Source: a bacterium
Lineage (GTDB): Bacteria > Patescibacteriota > Minisyncoccia > UBA6257 > 1-14-0-10-44-23
Reading direction: 5' to 3'
Length of the DNA: 6,651 nt
Assembly (NCBI GenBank): GCA_030699515.1
Contig: JAUYME010000036.1
Span: forward strand, 1 to 6,651
Both the position numbers and the translations under genes were made by a program. Numbering within the stretch: the stretch's first letter is position 1; each line of letters opens with the position of its first letter. Positions 1 to 5,226 of the stretch are shown here, piece after piece. The notes under the pieces are model-generated. The model saw nothing but the letters and a program-made list of their open reading frames with translations, was not told the origin of the DNA and ran no database searches.

Positions 1-1557
1 AAGACCAAGCTGTTTGCGATTGATGAAGACACACTAGCGGTTGGCGATGTTACAACTAGAAGTCAAGAATTCTCAAACAACGTTGCGGTGGATGCAAGTG
101 GAGTAATTTATTCTGTAGATGATGACGACAAGATACTTTACATCGTCAATACAGATGGCTCAGACCCTACTCCTGTAGGCACGGGAACTGGAATTACTGG
201 ACGAATTCCTGCGGCCGGATTTGGCCCGGATGGAATGCTTTATGTTATAGAGAAAATTCCTTCCGGTGGAGATCAATTCCTTCATGTAATAGATCCTGAT
301 ACTGGAGTTGCTACCGAACTTGCCGAGCTTGACCTTGAGGTAAATGGTGGCGACTTGGTGGTAAACGGAGATATGCAAGTTATCTATGTACACATAGATG
401 GGGAAGTGTGGAGCATAGATTTGCTGGATGGATATGATGAGGAATCCCTGGGCTTTCTTCCGGAGGATGAGCAGTACACAGGCTTGGCATTAATTGATGA
501 TATCTATTACGCAACTGTTCGCAATGAAGCCAATGGACTTCAGGAATTTACCTTGGATGGAGGATTTACTGACAATGGATTTAGCAGTTTTGCTGACCAC
601 ACAGTTTACGCAGGAGACGCTGCAAGCTGCCCTGTAGAGGCAAACGATAGAAACTCAATTAGCGGCTGGAAGTTCTACGACACAGAAAATCCGATTGGTG
701 AATTTGCGGGTGGTGATTCGCTTTTGAGCGATTGGCCAATACGTCTTTATGAAGACGTTCTTGGCGATGACTGGCTTTTCGTGGAGAGCCAGGATACAGA
801 CGGAAATGGAGAATATAGCTTTGAGAACTTAGAGGCAAAAGTCTATTACGTTTGTGAACTTGAAGTCGTAGACGAAGGAGGCGATTGGGTGCAAACTTAT
901 CCAACAAGCGGTGACAATGTGGTAGATAATGACTCACCGAACCAAAATGAAGAAGCCGACAATTGCTACAGGGTTAACCTTGGCGCAGACGAACATGTCG
1001 TGGATCTGTACTTTGGTAACTACGATGGGAATGTAGAGGAAGATAATGGTGGCGGAGGCCCTGTTATTCTTGGCAGTGGCAGCTCTGGTGGCTCAAGCGG
1101 TGGCAGTGTAGCCGGAGCTTCTACCGGTCCTGGCGGCTCAGTCCTAGGGGCTGCTACCGGTCCTGGACAGTGCACACCATGGTTATACGACTTTGTGAAC
1201 AACACAACAGACTGGAAACTAGTGCTAAGACTGCAAATCTTCCTAAACACCTTTGAGGGCGAGAACCTAACTCTTAATGGAGTTTACGATGAGGCAACCG
1301 CAGATGCTGTAGCACGCTTCCAGCTCAAGTACAGAACGCAGGTTCTTGCTCCTTGGGGGCTAAGCTTGCCAACACGGTTTGTTTGGTTGACGACTACAAA
1401 TATGATCAATTCAATTCTAAATCCAAACTGCCGAGCAGCACTGCCAGCCGGTCCATTGGTTCCATATCCGGGAGGCTTTCCAGCTCCTGAAACTCCGGCA
1501 GCTATATTCTCTGATGGTACTTTTAGCCCCGGAGAAACAAGTGGCTGGGCAAATTAA
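1..1557 (+). CDS. Secreted beta-propeller / SdrD-like / peptidoglycan-binding protein, 5' truncated
   Basis: The frame is open from the first base, so the true start lies upstream; 518 residues are visible. Residues 1-200 hold repeated short beta units (AVDASGVIYSV, GFGPDGMLYVI, VNGGDLVVNG, DGEVWSIDL) typical of a beta-propeller such as NHL, SMP-30 or DUF6923-type repeats. Residues about 220-341 resemble an SdrD/Cna-B-like fold (start ISGWKFYDTE, core DTDGNGEYSFENL). A Gly/Ser-rich linker follows (about 347-390), then a peptidoglycan-binding-like module from Cys391 to about 470 with LQIFLNTFEG, GVYDEATADAVARFQ and LAPWGLS, and a Pro-rich tail. I associate this C-terminal module with Parcubacteria surface proteins. 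No C-terminal membrane anchor or sortase motif is visible, so wall attachment would rely on the terminal module. The signal peptide should be in the missing N-terminus. Family assignment is good; ligand and role are unknown. Confidence 0.85.
   Translation, partial: KTKLFAIDEDTLAVGDVTTRSQEFSNNVAVDASGVIYSVDDDDKILYIVNTDGSDPTPVGTGTGITGRIPAAGFGPDGMLYVIEKIPSGGDQFLHVIDPDTGVATELAELDLEVNGGDLVVNGDMQVIYVHIDGEVWSIDLLDGYDEESLGFLPEDEQYTGLALIDDIYYATVRNEANGLQEFTLDGGFTDNGFSSFADHTVYAGDAASCPVEANDRNSISGWKFYDTENPIGEFAGGDSLLSDWPIRLYEDVLGDDWLFVESQDTDGNGEYSFENLEAKVYYVCELEVVDEGGDWVQTYPTSGDNVVDNDSPNQNEEADNCYRVNLGADEHVVDLYFGNYDGNVEEDNGGGGPVILGSGSSGGSSGGSVAGASTGPGGSVLGAATGPGQCTPWLYDFVNNTTDWKLVLRLQIFLNTFEGENLTLNGVYDEATADAVARFQLKYRTQVLAPWGLSLPTRFVWLTTTNMINSILNPNCRAALPAGPLVPYPGGFPAPETPAAIFSDGTFSPGETSGWAN
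1108..1170 (+). repeat. In-frame tandem repeat in the Gly-rich linker
   Basis: Two adjacent units of 33 and 30 bases encode VAGASTGPGGS and VLGAATGPGQ. They share the core (A/L)GA(S/A)TGPG and the bases GCTACCGGTCCTGG or a close variant. The repeat lies between the SdrD-like and peptidoglycan-binding modules, so it can change linker length without breaking the reading frame. Confidence 0.7.
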
Positions 1558-1578
1558 AAGGCTAAATGATTGGGGGAT

Positions 1579-1615
1579 AAACGGCTCACGCCACGGCGTG
1601 AGCCGTTTTGATTTT
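1579..1615 (+). terminator. Intrinsic terminator after the surface protein gene
   Basis: The arm AAACGGCTCACGC pairs perfectly with GCGTGAGCCGTTT, leaving a very short loop around CAC. A TTTTGATTTT tract follows at once. It begins 22 nt after the stop codon at 1555-1557. The GC-rich stem and T-tract are classic for factor-independent termination. It separates the surface protein gene from the nucleotidyltransferase gene. Confidence 0.9.
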
Positions 1616-1636
1616 AACTTAAAGATCAGTCAGAAT
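1608..1636 (+). promoter_or_regulatory. Weak candidate promoter for the nucleotidyltransferase gene
   Basis: TTGATT (1608-1613) and CAGAAT (1631-1636) are 17 bases apart. Each matches the sigma-70-type consensus at four of six positions. Transcription would start near 1643, the A of the chosen ATG, which agrees with the promoter spacing of the next genes. The -35 overlaps the terminator T-tract, and the -10 is poor, so this is only suggestive. Confidence 0.3.
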
Positions 1637-1642
1637 AGGAAT

Positions 1643-2395
1643 ATGCTAAAAAATCTGGTGGTAGAAGGGCTGAAAAAATTGTTTGCGAAATACGAGCCTT
1701 ATGGCGTTTTGGCGATTTATCTTCAGGGTTCTATTGTTGGCAATGATTTTGAAATTGGGAATAGTGACGTTGACTCTGTGGCTTTTGTGAGCGATTCGGT
1801 TTCGCTAGATTTTGAAAAAGTGATGCGGGACTTTTTAAGTAAAAATTATCCAGATATAAGGGATTTTGGCATAAGGATTCTTTATCTGTCGGAAATGCAG
1901 GATGGTGTTTCTCGGGGCGGACATTTAAGCAAATACATAGCTCCGGCTTTGTTGGCTTTGGATTTTCCTTCCTGGGAGCATGTTGCGGGGAGAGAATTTT
2001 CGCAGAATGATTTCGTAAAAATTTCACAGGGAAAAGCAGTTTCTTTGCGGTTACAGCATATGGAAAGCAGGGGATGGAGAAATGTTGAGGGAGTAGAGCT
2101 TGATTTTTTACAGTACTACCTAAAGACGATTTTGCGAATCATTTGGCATATTGACCAAGAAAGAGGGAGGAGATATCTGTTTTCTTATTCTGCGGTTTCA
2201 AATCGCGATGATGAGTATAGTGAGATTGCTTCAATAATTAAAAAAATACGCGATGCACGCTGGGATAAGGAAATTTTTATCAAAAACAAAGGAGTTTTTC
2301 AGAATTTTGTTGACAAGATGTTTAGCTCACTAAGTTCAACAAGTAAGCGCAACATCCGTCATCCTGAGAGTAGCGAAGGATCTCGTTTTTCCTAG
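1643..2395 (+). CDS. Nucleotidyltransferase-fold protein (MNT/aminoglycoside-type NTase-like)
   Basis: The 250-residue protein carries the polymerase-beta-type nucleotidyltransferase signature near its N-terminus: LQGS (27-30), a short linker, then SDVDSVAF (41-48), in which Asp42 and Asp44 would bind metal. The third carboxylate usual in active enzymes is not obvious; the likely strand reads RILYLSE (78-84). The rest is mainly helical, with LDFLQYYLKTILRIIWHI, and could be a KNTase/HEPN-like helical domain. The frame is open further upstream to a possible ATG at 1514, but that lies inside the previous gene and across its terminator. ATG 1643 is therefore preferred, with AGGA at 1637-1640 unusually close. 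Residues 239-250 and the stop are encoded by an interspersed palindromic repeat. The substrate cannot be told from sequence; nucleotide transfer to a small molecule, RNA or protein is all possible. Confidence 0.75.
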   Translation: MLKNLVVEGLKKLFAKYEPYGVLAIYLQGSIVGNDFEIGNSDVDSVAFVSDSVSLDFEKVMRDFLSKNYPDIRDFGIRILYLSEMQDGVSRGGHLSKYIAPALLALDFPSWEHVAGREFSQNDFVKISQGKAVSLRLQHMESRGWRNVEGVELDFLQYYLKTILRIIWHIDQERGRRYLFSYSAVSNRDDEYSEIASIIKKIRDARWDKEIFIKNKGVFQNFVDKMFSSLSSTSKRNIRHPESSEGSRFS

Positions 2396-2434
2396 AGCTA
2401 ATAACCCAGATTCTTCGCTACGCTCAGAATGACA
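2357..2434 (+). repeat. Inverted pair of interspersed palindromic repeat units
   Basis: The unit at 2357-2385 (core GTCATCCTGAG, then GTAGCGAAGGATCT) is followed in opposite orientation by 2407-2434 (core AGATTCTTCGC, then TACGCTCAGAATGAC). The two match over about 28 bases with a few substitutions, so transcripts can fold into a long imperfect hairpin with a loop of about 21 nt. Translated, the first unit gives HPESSEGS, a string I recognise from interspersed repeats in many unrelated bacteria. The first unit forms the 3' end of the nucleotidyltransferase gene, and the hairpin may protect or end its transcript. Confidence 0.8.
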
Positions 2435-2454
2435 AGGAGGCGCCACGCAATACT

Positions 2455-2480
2455 GCGAAGAATTGTTATTCAGGATGACA
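2455..2480 (-). repeat. Third, degenerate copy of the palindromic repeat
   Basis: TTCAGGATGACA (2469-2480) is the complement of the TGTCATCCTGAA end of the same repeat type, in the same orientation as the second unit. GCGAAG at 2455-2460 recalls its other conserved block, but the middle (AATTGTTA) does not match, so this is a rearranged or decayed copy. Confidence 0.5.
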
Positions 2481-2507
2481 GGTGTTGCACTTCAGAGTTG
2501 AATCTAC

Positions 2508-2554
2508 CGGAAAAATGCTGGACATTTTCTACTCTTTATTGTACAATTTTTCCG
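2508..2554. promoter_or_regulatory. Inverted repeats upstream of the CAP gene promoter
   Basis: CGGAAAAAT (2508-2516) and ATTTTTCCG (2546-2554) are perfect 9-base inverted arms. TTGTACAA (2539-2546) is a perfect 8-base palindrome just inside the right arm. They end 12 bases before the -10 box at 2567, so they cover the expected -35 and upstream region. An operator or a transcript hairpin are both possible; no regulator is encoded in the window. Confidence 0.4.
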
Positions 2555-2566
2555 TGAAAGTTAGGG

Positions 2567-2572
2567 TATAAT
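2567..2572 (+). promoter_or_regulatory. Consensus -10 box giving a probably leaderless CAP mRNA
   Basis: A perfect TATAAT ends 7 bases before the ATG at 2580, which puts the expected transcription start at or within a base of the start codon. No convincing -35 is seen at 16-18 bases; TTGTAC at 2539-2544 is too far. There is no room for a Shine-Dalgarno site, so initiation at 2580 would be leaderless. Confidence 0.65.
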
Positions 2573-2579
2573 TTTTGAA

Positions 2580-3593
2580 ATGAAGAAGTTTCTAAAGAAA
2601 CATTTAATAGCAGGTAAACACAATAATCATCAGCCCCACATTTTGCGTAATAGGGGGATAATGGTGACCACTTATTTTGTTTTCATAATTTTTGGTTTAA
2701 CCATTCTTCAATCACAGGCTGTTAGTATCTCCAACTTTCTTAGCTCAATTTTGCCAAATGTGCTGGTGGACTTGGCCAATGAGGAAAGAGTGGAGCTTGC
2801 CGCCAGCCAGCTGACAATTAACCCGCTTTTAGTGCAGGCTGCTCAGCTGAAAGCAAACGATATGGCCGCAAAGGGCTATTTTGCCCACGTTACTCCGGAC
2901 GGTAAAGACCCTTGGTACTTTTTTGACTTGGCCGGATATCCATACCTTTATGCGGGGGAAAACCTTGCGATGGACTTTAGCGACAGCTCTGCGGTAAACA
3001 AGGCTTGGATGGCAAGCCAGGGGCACAGAGAAAATATTTTAAGCCGTAATTTTAGCGAAATTGGAATTGCGACCGCAGAGGGAGAAATAGACGGGAGAAA
3101 GACAACCTTTGTGGTGCAAATGTTTGGTCGGCCAAGGAGTGTGGCGGTTGCAAGCGCTCAGGTTAACCAGCCGGCCCCTGTGGTGGTAGAGCAAGTTGAC
3201 GTAGAGCCGCAGGTGCTTGAGGAAAGTGAAACATTTATTGCGCTTGTGCCCGATGACCCCGAACAAGCCAGCCCTTCGACAGGCTCAGGGCAAGACGACT
3301 CTAGCGAGTCGGGCTCGTACGGGGCTGGAGAAGAGGCAGATAGCGTGCCTGTTGAAGTTGAAAAACAGAGCAACGTGGTGGCAAGAACGGCTACATCTCC
3401 TACTCGAAGCCTTCGGATTTTGTATCTATTGATTTCTGCGCTAATTCTTATTGCAATCGGCTCAATTGTTGTTAAGCAAATTAGACTGCACCACGTGCGC
3501 CAAATAGCTTCCGGAGTGGCACTAATGGGGCTGATGATGCTTCTGTTCTTTGTTGCGCACAGTTTCTTGTTTACTTCTGTAATCATCAGGTAA
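2580..3593 (+). CDS. Membrane-anchored CAP-domain (SCP/PR-1, YkwD-like) protein
   Basis: The 337-residue protein has a basic N-terminus, a membrane segment at about 29-47, an extracytoplasmic CAP domain at about 61-183, a long Pro/Glu/Ser linker, and two more membrane segments at about 279-298 and 310-333. The CAP domain keeps the family's usual tetrad: His103 (FAHVTPDG), Glu127 (AGENLA), His149 (SQGHRENIL) and Glu160 (FSEIGIA). Bacterial members are secreted or tethered; their biochemical role is mostly unsettled, with sporulation, wall and adhesion links reported. ATG 2580 fits the -10 box just upstream. ATG 2661 (Met28) is an alternative, since it follows an AGGGGG purine run and would start directly at the hydrophobic segment. 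Residues 231-238 in the linker are encoded by an interspersed repeat. It lies directly upstream of the amidohydrolase-ftsW pair, suggesting an envelope role. Confidence 0.88.
   Translation: MKKFLKKHLIAGKHNNHQPHILRNRGIMVTTYFVFIIFGLTILQSQAVSISNFLSSILPNVLVDLANEERVELAASQLTINPLLVQAAQLKANDMAAKGYFAHVTPDGKDPWYFFDLAGYPYLYAGENLAMDFSDSSAVNKAWMASQGHRENILSRNFSEIGIATAEGEIDGRKTTFVVQMFGRPRSVAVASAQVNQPAPVVVEQVDVEPQVLEESETFIALVPDDPEQASPSTGSGQDDSSESGSYGAGEEADSVPVEVEKQSNVVARTATSPTRSLRILYLLISALILIAIGSIVVKQIRLHHVRQIASGVALMGLMMLLFFVAHSFLFTSVIIR
3271..3291 (+). repeat. Interspersed palindromic repeat inside the CAP gene linker
   Basis: The 21-base core has GCCCT and AGGGC arms around TCGACAGGCTC. It is read in frame as PSTGSGQ (residues about 232-238) and on the other strand as CPEPVEGL, which I recognise as a short repeat recurring in many bacterial genomes. 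It falls in the disordered linker between the CAP domain and the C-terminal membrane segments, where an insertion would be tolerated. Confidence 0.7.
3296..3311 (+). repeat. Short perfect hairpin next to the linker repeat
   Basis: CGACTC and GAGTCG form a perfect 6-base stem with loop TAGC, starting 5 bases after the palindromic core at 3271-3291. It is coding (DSSES region). It may be part of the same inserted element, whose outer limits could then be GCCC (3271) and GGGC (3314). Confidence 0.45.
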
Positions 3594-3705
3594 AACACTA
3601 GTGCACCAATTCGGCACCCCGCCTGCAACGCTGTAGCACTGCGCGGGCAGGTAATCGCCGAATTCTTTATTGGGAGATTGGTGTGTCATTCGTGTATTAG
3701 TGTTT
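3593..3705. repeat. Long imperfect palindromic element between the CAP gene and the amidohydrolase gene
   Basis: Bases 3593-3606 (AAACACTAGTGCAC) pair without a gap to 3692-3705 (GTGTATTAGTGTTT) as 14 pairs, two of them G-U. A second stem pairs AATTCGGC (3608-3615) with GCCGAATT (3657-3664), and CCTGC (3622-3626) can pair with GCAGG (3647-3651). CACCAAT (3604-3610) also has an alternative partner at 3677-3683. The element fills most of the intergenic space and starts on the last base of the CAP stop codon. It lacks a T-tract, so it is a poor intrinsic terminator. It looks like a non-coding mobile palindrome (REP- or MITE-like), possibly now acting as a 3' hairpin. Confidence 0.65.
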
Positions 3706-3714
3706 AACTGTGCG

Positions 3715-3723
3715 TGATATAAT
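3715..3723 (+). promoter_or_regulatory. Extended -10 promoter of the amidohydrolase-ftsW operon
   Basis: TGATATAAT is a perfect extended -10 (TGn plus TATAAT at 3718-3723), which needs little -35 contribution; none is clear. The ATG at 3733 is 10 bases after the box, so the leader would be only a few bases long. No Shine-Dalgarno site is seen (AAGCAG precedes the ATG). The right arm of the palindrome at 3593-3705 ends 9 bases upstream. Confidence 0.7.
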
Positions 3724-3732
3724 TTTAAGCAG

Positions 3733-5220
3733 ATGAAAAAATCTGGGAGTATTTTGATAAAAAACGGTTCGGTTATTGATGGAAGCGGGGCGAGGGAAGA
3801 GCGCCTTGATGTTTTTATTAAGGGTGAACAGATTGCGGATGTTGGCAGGTTTCCGCTTAGGAACGCAGATTTAGTAATTGACGGAACCGGCATGGTTGTT
3901 ACTCCGGGTTTCATAGATTTAAACACGGCAAGCGACCATTATTTGAGTATTTTTACCGATCCCTTTCAGAAAAGATTTTTGACGCAGGGGATTAGCACGA
4001 TAGTTGGGGGTCTAAGGGGCTCTTCTTTAGCTCCAATTTTGTATGGAGATTTGGATTCGCTGATGAAATGGACAGATGTGAATCAAGTTAATATAGATTG
4101 GGCAAGCTTTGATGAGCTTTTGAATTTGCTTGATAGAAGAGGCGTTGGAGTTAACTTTGCAAGCTTTGTTGGCTATTCCACTTTAAGGCGAGCAATCAGC
4201 TCTCACTATCACGATGATTTAAGCGCAAAAGAAATTGATGCGGTTGTGCGGCTAGGCTCTGATGCGCTTGACGATGGAGCGCTGGGCATTTCTTTCGGCC
4301 TTTTACATCGGGATAGCGGCTCTACTTCAAGCCGGGAGCTGGAAGAAATTTATAAACTTTGCAGTCAAAAAGGTGCGCTTGTTGCAACGCAGCCTCGCTA
4401 TGATGGGGAGAAAATTTTTGATGCAGTGGAGGAGCTCGCCAGCTTTGCTGATGAATTTGAAGTAAAGACAATTGTAAATACGCTGGTGGCGGTGAAGGGG
4501 CATGAAGGGGAATATAAAAGGGCAATTGAGCGCATTGAGAAAAGCCGGTATTTATATTTTGACGCCCACAATTTTGATCATCAAACCCTGCCGATTCACC
4601 TTCTTCTACCGCCGGAATTTCGTTTTGGTGGAATAGACAAGATGATGGAGTTTGTGGAAAGTGAAATTGGCCGGGATGGTATTTTAGAGGCCCTGGGGAG
4701 GGTAAACGGAGATAAGCTGGTTATTGCCAGTGCCCCAAACTTTGATTTTTTGGTGGGGCGCAGCCTAAAGGAGTTTGCAAATAATCACGGCTTATCTGTT
4801 GCCAAGGGGCTTTTAAAATTGATGGAGATGACCAGGCTTAGGGCGGTGCTTTTTGTGGAAAACTTAAATTCTAAAGAAGCTTTTGAGGCATTAAAGAGCG
4901 ATAAGGCTTTCTTTGCCAGCTCAAACCCCAGTCTTTTAAGCGCGCACAACGTAATAGACCATCCGGGAGGAAGCGCCAATGTATTTTTAAATTATTTAAA
5001 GGATAGTGAAAATTTGGAAAAGGCCGTAAAGAAAATTAGCTTTGACAGCGCCTCCTTTTTGGGCTTTGGAGATAGGGGGCTGGTTCGGTCGGGGTATGTT
5101 GCGGACCTGTGCCTTCTTTCCGATCGGATTCCTGAATATGTTTTAATTTCCGGAGAAATTGTGCTGGAGGAGGGGTCGGCAAATAATAGGCTCGCCGGAA
5201 AAATATTGCGGCGCACATAG
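3733..5220 (+). CDS. Amidohydrolase-superfamily protein, D-aminoacylase-like, with lost metal-binding residues
   Basis: The 495-residue protein has the superfamily layout: N-terminal beta segment (ILIKNGSVIDGSG, DVFIKGEQIADVG), TIM-barrel core from VVTPGFID (55-62), and a closing beta segment (GLVRSGYVADLCLLS). Landmarks match N-acyl-D-amino-acid deacylases: QGISTIV, GSSLAP, VGYSTLR, DDGALGISFGLLH and DHPGGSANVF. The catalytic residues do not. GFIDxHxH reads GFIDLNTA (Asn64, Ala66); the Cys of GNCG is Arg95; the His of VGH is Tyr148; the His of ATHxR is Gln220; the SH of the next ligand motif is Asn249-Thr250; and the Asp of SDG is Asn398. The reading frame is intact, so this looks like a maintained non-hydrolytic homologue, not a decaying gene. 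A catalytic annotation would be doubtful. It is followed 6 nt later by ftsW, so a role in envelope synthesis is plausible but unproven. Confidence 0.85.
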   Translation: MKKSGSILIKNGSVIDGSGAREERLDVFIKGEQIADVGRFPLRNADLVIDGTGMVVTPGFIDLNTASDHYLSIFTDPFQKRFLTQGISTIVGGLRGSSLAPILYGDLDSLMKWTDVNQVNIDWASFDELLNLLDRRGVGVNFASFVGYSTLRRAISSHYHDDLSAKEIDAVVRLGSDALDDGALGISFGLLHRDSGSTSSRELEEIYKLCSQKGALVATQPRYDGEKIFDAVEELASFADEFEVKTIVNTLVAVKGHEGEYKRAIERIEKSRYLYFDAHNFDHQTLPIHLLLPPEFRFGGIDKMMEFVESEIGRDGILEALGRVNGDKLVIASAPNFDFLVGRSLKEFANNHGLSVAKGLLKLMEMTRLRAVLFVENLNSKEAFEALKSDKAFFASSNPSLLSAHNVIDHPGGSANVFLNYLKDSENLEKAVKKISFDSASFLGFGDRGLVRSGYVADLCLLSDRIPEYVLISGEIVLEEGSANNRLAGKILRRT

Positions 5221-5226
5221 TTGATT

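Noticed and set aside
1514..1642. N-terminal extension of the nucleotidyltransferase to ATG 1514
   Set aside because: It would overlap the end of the surface protein gene and cross its strong terminator, and the extra residues precede the domain without matching it. ATG 1643 is preferred.
2357..2480. CRISPR array
   Set aside because: The repeat units are inverted, unevenly spaced and degenerate, and no cas gene is present.
3158..3628. Long - strand open frame opposite the CAP gene end
   Set aside because: It lies opposite an intact CAP gene with a clear domain, and its composition mirrors the low-complexity linker and the repeat (CPEPVEGL). No domain or promoter supports it.
3593..3732. Riboswitch or small RNA upstream of the amidohydrolase gene
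   Set aside because: The strong -10 box lies downstream of the palindrome, so the structure would not be in the 5' leader of that gene; no known RNA family features were recognised.
3522..3926. - strand open frame of about 134 codons across the CAP/amidohydrolase junction
   Set aside because: It is antisense to two well-supported genes and the palindrome between them, and shows no recognisable motif.
5221..5226. TTG start for ftsW directly after the upstream stop codon
   Set aside because: Possible, but it adds only two residues, and ATG 5227 is the stronger start codon with no feature favouring TTG.
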